Source of the DNA: a virus
DNA length: 26,690 nucleotides
Virus record (IMG/VR): IMGVR_UViG_3300030101_000758
Coordinates: 1-26,690 of that record
Strand: one strand, 5' to 3'
In this document: positions 22,179 through 26,690 of the stretch, one piece after another
How positions within the stretch are numbered: the first letter of the stretch is position 1
How the letters are laid out: each line of letters opens with the position of its first letter
Position numbers and translations under genes: made by a program
The notes under the pieces: generated by a model
The model's input: only the letters and a program-made list of their open reading frames with translations
The model's database searches: none
Told to the model about the DNA's origin: nothing

Positions 22179-23936
22179 CTATGCCTCACAAGCTGCGCAA
22201 GCAGTTTCATCTGTATCAAAGTCTTGTCTTATTGTTCTTTCTATTTTACTAGATAAGTTCTCTACCTTTTTAAGTGCTTGACTTCTCATGTAATATAGAG
22301 TTTTAACTTTACTTTTCCATGCTCTCAGATGTATACCATGTAATGTTTTAGTATCTACATCTGGTGGTAAAAATAAATTTAAACTTTGTGATTGACAAAT
22401 ATACTTTTGTCTATCAGCTGCTAAGTCTACTAGCCACCTTTGGTTCATCTCAATTGCAGTTTTAAATACTTCTTTATCTGCTTCAGATAAGAAAGATAAG
22501 TGTTGCACACTACCACCATTAGTTACAATAGATTTCCATACTTCTTTATTGTTTCTATCATACTTCAATAGTGTCTTCTCTAAGTATTTATTCTTCATTA
22601 AGAATGTACCACTCAAAGTCTTTTGAGAAAAAGCGTTTGCTCTTAGTGGTTCTATAGATGGAGAAGTTCCCCCACAGATTACTGATGAAGAAGCATTAGG
22701 AGCAATGGCGATGACATGAGAATGTCTTAGTCCTGTACCTTCCATATCTGCGGGTGAACCCCTCTCTGCCCCTAGCTTCTTGTTAGCAGCTTGAGCCTCT
22801 TTGTGTATATGTTTAAAGATATATTCGTTTATAGATTTAGACATAGGACTGTCCATAGATATAGCTCTCTTCTGAAAGTAGCTATGTAATCCCATTGATC
22901 CTAAACCTATTGCTCTTTCACAACGTGCAGAATTAACAGCTCGCCACATATAGTCGGGAGCTTTCTCAATAAAATGTTCTAACACATTGTCTAACATACG
23001 CACTAAATCTTCTATAAATTGTGGGTTGTCTTTCCACTCATCAAAATATTCTAAGTTAACAGAAGATAAACAACATACAGCAGTTCTATCTTTTGCTGTA
23101 GGTAATGTAATCTCTGAACATAGATTAGAATGATTAAACTTTAAACCTAATTTCTTTTGTGATTCGGGTAGCGCTTCGTTTACTGTATCAATAAAACTTA
23201 TGTATGGTTCACCTGTAGCTATTCTAGTTTCAAGTAATTTAATCCATAAAGTTCTAGCATCTGTTGTATTAATAACTTGTTTAGTATGGGGATCAATTAA
23301 ATCCCACGAATCTCCTGCTACTACCGCTTCCATAAATTTATCTGATACATTTACACCATGATGTAAGTTAAGATTCTTTCTATGTATATCTCCACCTGTT
23401 GGTTTTCTCATCTCAATAAATTCTATAATCTCTGGGTGGGATATATCCATGTAAGAAGCATAGCTTCCTCTTCTAGTTGCGCCTTGATGAAACGCAGTCA
23501 TCTGTGAATCAACCACGTGCATAAAAGGAATGACACCTGTAGTTTTATTTCCAATACTTGTAGCCATACCTTGTGATCTTACATCACCCCAGTAACCTCC
23601 TATGCCACCACCCATACTCGACAACCAAATGTTTTCAGTATAGTGATCTGCTAATCCTTCTCTAGAATCATCTACATAATTTAAGAAACAAGATATAGGT
23701 AAACCACGTGTAGTACCACCATTAGATAACACAGGAGTAGAAAACATAAACCACAACTTACTAGCATAATCATACAATCTTTGCGCATGTGCTTGATCAT
23801 CTGCAAATGTTTTGGCAGCTCTAACAAAGGCATCTTGAGGGCTGGCTTCTGTTGGTAGTAAGTATCTATCTTTTAATATTGTCTTTCCCGATTCGGTTAG
23901 GTATTCATCACGTGAGTATTCTATATTTATTTTCAT
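22179..23936 (-). CDS. nrdA: Ribonucleoside-diphosphate reductase class I, alpha (catalytic) subunit, 585 aa
   Basis: Catalytic subunit; partner of the downstream nrdB product. Active-site blocks are present: L-P-I-S-C83 (first redox Cys), N271-L-C273-S-E275 (the N-x-C-x-E core with thiyl-radical Cys), A-V-C288-C-L-S (second redox Cys), Y548-Y549 of the radical path, and a C-terminal C580-A-A-C583 pair that re-reduces the active site through thioredoxin or glutaredoxin. At 585 residues it is much shorter than E. coli NrdA (761) and starts almost directly in the barrel. The N-terminal ATP-cone, which switches overall activity off at high dATP, is absent, as in several phage enzymes. AAAGGATACAA before the ATG supports the start. 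A weak promoter lies just upstream. Confidence 0.93.
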   Translation of the reverse strand: MKINIEYSRDEYLTESGKTILKDRYLLPTEASPQDAFVRAAKTFADDQAHAQRLYDYASKLWFMFSTPVLSNGGTTRGLPISCFLNYVDDSREGLADHYTENIWLSSMGGGIGGYWGDVRSQGMATSIGNKTTGVIPFMHVVDSQMTAFHQGATRRGSYASYMDISHPEIIEFIEMRKPTGGDIHRKNLNLHHGVNVSDKFMEAVVAGDSWDLIDPHTKQVINTTDARTLWIKLLETRIATGEPYISFIDTVNEALPESQKKLGLKFNHSNLCSEITLPTAKDRTAVCCLSSVNLEYFDEWKDNPQFIEDLVRMLDNVLEHFIEKAPDYMWRAVNSARCERAIGLGSMGLHSYFQKRAISMDSPMSKSINEYIFKHIHKEAQAANKKLGAERGSPADMEGTGLRHSHVIAIAPNASSSVICGGTSPSIEPLRANAFSQKTLSGTFLMKNKYLEKTLLKYDRNNKEVWKSIVTNGGSVQHLSFLSEADKEVFKTAIEMNQRWLVDLAADRQKYICQSQSLNLFLPPDVDTKTLHGIHLRAWKSKVKTLYYMRSQALKKVENLSSKIERTIRQDFDTDETACAACEA

Positions 23937-23978
23937 TTGTATCCTTTCATATTGTCCTGTAGAGAGCGCGAGTTTTTG

Positions 23979-24007
23979 ATTGTATCATAACTTCATTGGG
24001 AACACAA
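23979..24007 (-). promoter_or_regulatory. Possible promoter of nrdA-nrdB
   Basis: On the - strand: TTGTGT (24007-24002, 4 of 6 matches), a 17-base spacer ending in TGA (an extended -10), TACAAT (23984-23979). It would give a leader of about 36 bases before nrdA. The -35 box is poor, so this is a weaker call than the others. Confidence 0.35.
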
Positions 24008-25241
24008 GACCGTCTTTAACTTGAATGTATCCAGCCTCTTCCATAGCTTTAACTGTCTGTTCTGATTCTCCTGGTGCGAGAGTTCTTCGGAGTAATTCGC
24101 GCTTAAAATGTCGAAGACTTACAAAGTTTCTCTCTGTATTCAGCATAGTTTCTTTAGTCCAAACAGCCATATCTTGTGCTAGTTTACCCGCCCTAGCCAT
24201 ACCAAAGCCTGCCAACGCCTTAGGCATATTCTCTTCTACTTCAAACATTAAATCTTTAGTCCTCTGCCATTGATCCCAAGTAATAACTTTATCTTTAGAA
24301 CTACTTGCAGATACAGCTAGAGCAACTTTAATAAAATGAGATACTCTACGTTGTGTATACTCAGCTAGGTTTGCATCAGTTGGTATTGGTTTCAATCCAG
24401 ATTCTATGTCTTGATTTATTTTATCAAATGCTCTATCATCAAATCGCATAGGACCATACATCTTAGCTATCTCTGATAAATCATTTCTTAGATTATGTAT
24501 TGTAGAATCTTCTACTCTATCTTGTAATAAAGACTGTGGTATCTTTTCGCCATCATAAAATACAGGAATGATTCTAGATAACAAGCCTTGTGATCTAGCA
24601 TCCTCTGGTAAATTATCTACGAACTGCTCTGGTGTAGCACATGCGATCCAATTTAAACAAGGACCTTTAATAATGTGCTCACCAGCAGTCTTGGTTTTAT
24701 GTGAGTATTCTTCTTTACTATCCCACATATCGGTCAAGAACATTTGTAAATATCTTTCGTGCCTTGATAAGAAAGTACCAAGTTCAGATGTTACTAACGT
24801 AAGTGACCCATCATAAAACTCATCACCGATTGTAGATAAGCGCATGTCAAACCTTGAAGCCTTCGACATATCTACTGCTAATTTTTCTGGAGTTATTCTA
24901 TCTTGAATGAGATACAAAGGAAACTCTTTTAAACCATACTCTGTCAAACCAGAATTAAAATTTTCGTGATCTGGTGTTGTGCCTACAGGTGTAGTTAACT
25001 TACGAAATACTTTACTAAATGGTAGAATCAAACTAACTGATTTGTTTCTTCCTGGACCTGCAACTAGCACAACGAATATATTAGAACGTATATCGTAGTT
25101 TGCCATTGGCATCCACACTCTTCTACCTAACGCACCAGATACGGAGGACAAGGCTGCCCACGTTCTAAACAGTTTAGGTATAGGACTATTGTCAGTAGCC
25201 GCTACGCATGCATCTATATAATCTTTATATATTCGTGTCAT
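23985..25241 (-). CDS. P-loop-like ATPase next to DNA polymerase (DUF3987/helicase-like), 418 aa
   Basis: Residues 56-68 read F-V-V-L-V-A-G-P-G-R-N-K-S: a hydrophobic strand and a P-loop with A61-G-P-G64-R-N66-K67-S68, where Asn replaces the usual Gly before Lys. A probable Walker B strand follows at about 147-154 (L-T-L-V-T-S-E-L), then G-T-F-L-S, a sensor-like N-W-I-A-C-A-T-P (197-204) and G-L-L-S-R-I-I-P. This order is that of DUF3987 and related primase/helicase-like ATPases. The C-terminus (about 365-418) looks like a winged helix. With a polymerase upstream, a replication role is likely. The start lies 17 bases inside the polymerase gene, with GGGGGG from a motif copy as its ribosome binding site. 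Confidence 0.65.
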   Translation of the reverse strand: MTRIYKDYIDACVAATDNSPIPKLFRTWAALSSVSGALGRRVWMPMANYDIRSNIFVVLVAGPGRNKSVSLILPFSKVFRKLTTPVGTTPDHENFNSGLTEYGLKEFPLYLIQDRITPEKLAVDMSKASRFDMRLSTIGDEFYDGSLTLVTSELGTFLSRHERYLQMFLTDMWDSKEEYSHKTKTAGEHIIKGPCLNWIACATPEQFVDNLPEDARSQGLLSRIIPVFYDGEKIPQSLLQDRVEDSTIHNLRNDLSEIAKMYGPMRFDDRAFDKINQDIESGLKPIPTDANLAEYTQRRVSHFIKVALAVSASSSKDKVITWDQWQRTKDLMFEVEENMPKALAGFGMARAGKLAQDMAVWTKETMLNTERNFVSLRHFKRELLRRTLAPGESEQTVKAMEEAGYIQVKDGLVFPMKL

Positions 25242-26690
25242 TGTGCCCCCCTTTCCATGTCTTTAAATTTTTCCAAGAGTTACCCACCTCAACAGAAGAA
25301 GGTATAACTAATTGTCTATCGTAAACAGTCATAGGATTAGTCATACAATTAATAATCTTAGGCATTAACTCATCTACTTTTTCCGTAGGAACTTGACCTA
25401 ATATAGCATCATGTACTTGTCCTAATACTTGAACACCCTCATCTCTAAGTTCGTTCCATACTCTGTACAATCCTACATTTAAAAGATCTCCTATAGTAGA
25501 CTGTGGAACATAAGCAATAGCACCACGCAATGTGGTAGCATCATTTAATCTACCCCAGAACTGTCTTCTTCTACCCAGTGGTGTAGTTAGTGTTCCAGTA
25601 TTTGATAGCTCATTTGCTATACTGTCATGCCATTTCCTGATTCCAGGGAACGCTCCTGAAACATCTAGATATTTAATCTTATCACCATATACTTTACCAT
25701 ATGCTAGAAGCTCATCAAAACCAGCTTTAGGATCTTGTTTATGCCACCTATTAACTGATTCTAAGGCTACTACACCACCATAATATAGCAGTTGAAACCT
25801 TGTAGCATGTGCTACTTTAATCTTTAAATGCCTAGCTAATGACGTAGCTGACAAGCCATAGTTAGTACCATGCCCCGCACGCTTACACATATCTCTAAAA
25901 CTAAACTGTAAGTAGTAAGGATTCTCAGCTAACTTTCTTTCTTGTACAGGATCACCACTCCAACCCATGTTCTTCCAAACCATTTTGACCACAGTAGTAT
26001 GCAAGTCTCCGCTCTCACAAGCATTGATATAGTTTTCATCGCCTGTTAGATAAGCAACCACACGTGATTCAGCTTGTTCTAAATCTGCATAGAACATAGT
26101 CATACCTTCATCGGGTATAAATATTTCGCGCAGATCTTTTGTTATGTTTTGAAGATTAGTTCCTGTGCCCCAAGGAGCTTCTGAAGATGACCAACGACCT
26201 GTTTCTGTACCTGCCACATTATAAGAACAACGTATTCTATTGTCGCCATCCCTATCTGTGTCTAACACACCAAGTTGTTTGTCGATATCACGTAATGCAA
26301 GAATAGCATTACAGAAAGGTTTTGCTCGTGGATAATTTTCGCGCATGAATTCTAGCGCCTCACGATCTGTAGATATTTTTTGTTTACCTTTTTTGTAGGA
26401 TATAACTTTCGGTATACCTAAGTGTACGTAAAATAAATTCTGTAATTGTTTTGGTGATGCATGATTTAGATCTTTACCTGTTGCCGCATTTGCAAATAGA
26501 TTAAGCATGCGTTCTAGTTTAACCCTAGTATTCTTCAAGGGGGCACGCATATTTCTAACTGCTTCTAAATCTACACGCAACCCTTTTAGCATCATAGCCA
26601 TGGCGGGCTTTAGACTATCTAACTCAAACTTGTATGTGCCTGTGGTGGTATCGTCTAGATCTGTCTTGATCTTCTGCCAAATCTCTTGGG
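25225..26690 (-). CDS. DNA polymerase family A, C-terminal polymerase domain (5' end outside window)
   Basis: The frame stays open to the window edge upstream of the first ATG (26601), so the N-terminal part, probably with 3'-5' exonuclease, is missing. Numbered from that ATG: T-G-R-W at 134-137; motif A, Y-A-D173-L-E-Q-A-E-S-R180, with the catalytic Asp; the O-helix, R236-D-M-C-K240-R-A-G-H244-G-T-N-Y248-G; and motif C, Q-V-H397-D398-A-I. These are the dNTP-binding and metal-binding residues of T7/Pol I-like polymerases. The residue equivalent to E. coli Pol I Phe762 is His244, where Phe, Tyr or Leu is usual. The product replicates phage DNA, with the ATPase and nrdAB immediately downstream. 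Confidence 0.92.
   Translation of the reverse strand, partial: QEIWQKIKTDLDDTTTGTYKFELDSLKPAMAMMLKGLRVDLEAVRNMRAPLKNTRVKLERMLNLFANAATGKDLNHASPKQLQNLFYVHLGIPKVISYKKGKQKISTDREALEFMRENYPRAKPFCNAILALRDIDKQLGVLDTDRDGDNRIRCSYNVAGTETGRWSSSEAPWGTGTNLQNITKDLREIFIPDEGMTMFYADLEQAESRVVAYLTGDENYINACESGDLHTTVVKMVWKNMGWSGDPVQERKLAENPYYLQFSFRDMCKRAGHGTNYGLSATSLARHLKIKVAHATRFQLLYYGGVVALESVNRWHKQDPKAGFDELLAYGKVYGDKIKYLDVSGAFPGIRKWHDSIANELSNTGTLTTPLGRRRQFWGRLNDATTLRGAIAYVPQSTIGDLLNVGLYRVWNELRDEGVQVLGQVHDAILGQVPTEKVDELMPKIINCMTNPMTVYDRQLVIPSSVEVGNSWKNLKTWKGGHNDTNI
25243..25251 (-). repeat. Dispersed GGGGGCAC motif, copy 11 (G-strand on -)
   Basis: AAAGGGGGGCACA on the - strand, just before the ATG of the ATPase gene at 25241 and inside the last codons of the polymerase (Gly-Gly-His). 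Confidence 0.85.
26539..26547 (+). repeat. Dispersed GGGGGCAC motif, copy 12 (G-strand on +)
   Basis: GGGGGCACG antisense to the polymerase gene, where it is read as Arg-Ala-Pro. Confidence 0.85.

Noticed and set aside
1-26690. CRISPR arrays, tRNA genes, integrase or attachment sites, insertion sequences
   Set aside because: No regularly spaced repeats, cloverleaf-like sequences, recombinase motifs or terminal inverted repeats were found by eye. The only dispersed repeat is the short G-run word, whose spacing (about 0.6-4.9 kb) is not that of CRISPR.

Overview
The window is a contiguous piece of a tailed-phage genome. It is AT-rich (roughly one third G+C by eye, not computed) and densely packed. 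The lineage looks like a marine podovirus-type phage. The support is a large internal virion protein, a P22 gp10-like or tail-hub-like protein, a phage-type holin and endolysin, class I ribonucleotide reductase, a family A DNA polymerase, and a run of tiny lysine-rich proteins of the kind seen in marine virioplankton contigs. A link to HMO-2011-type or pelagiphage-like podoviruses is a guess from gene content. No phage RNA polymerase is in the window, and several sites match the bacterial sigma-70 consensus closely, so host RNA polymerase probably transcribes these genes. No tRNA, CRISPR array, IS element or integrase was found, and no stretch above 300 bases lacks a gene.

Layout. (1) Positions 2-15631, + strand: virion genes. 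They comprise a cut-off C1q-like tail fibre protein, a second fibre-like protein, a tail fibre chaperone, a one-helix membrane protein, a tail/stabilisation protein, three small or mid-sized structural genes, two probable ejection proteins, and a 2737-residue giant that carries an HExxH zincin motif and an ADP-ribosyltransferase-like domain. (2) 15615-16853, - strand: an HTH plus coiled-coil plus metallophosphoesterase protein. (3) 16854-16932: a divergent promoter pair whose -35 boxes overlap. (4) 16933-20626, + strand: small, mostly basic proteins, a three-helix holin, a T4-type endolysin, a conserved unknown, and an arginyl/leucyl-tRNA-protein-transferase-like gene. (5) 20627-26690, - strand: a terminator, two small genes, a probable short RNA with its own consensus promoter and terminator, nrdB, nrdA, an ATPase, and the C-terminal part of DNA polymerase A, which runs off the window.

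The most unusual signal is a dispersed DNA word, 5'-GGGGGCAC-3' with extended form AAAGGGGGCACGG. It occurs 12 times in 26.7 kb, in both orientations, in coding and intergenic DNA, and in several reading phases. Every run of five or more G or C that I found belongs to a copy. It looks like a DNA-level recognition site, not protein-driven conservation. Other leads are two sigma-70-like promoters placed exactly six bases before an ATG (possible leaderless mRNAs), the probable ~120-nt RNA after nrdB, a transferase homologue lacking the usual N-terminal cysteines, and a polymerase with His at the position equivalent to E. coli Pol I Phe762.
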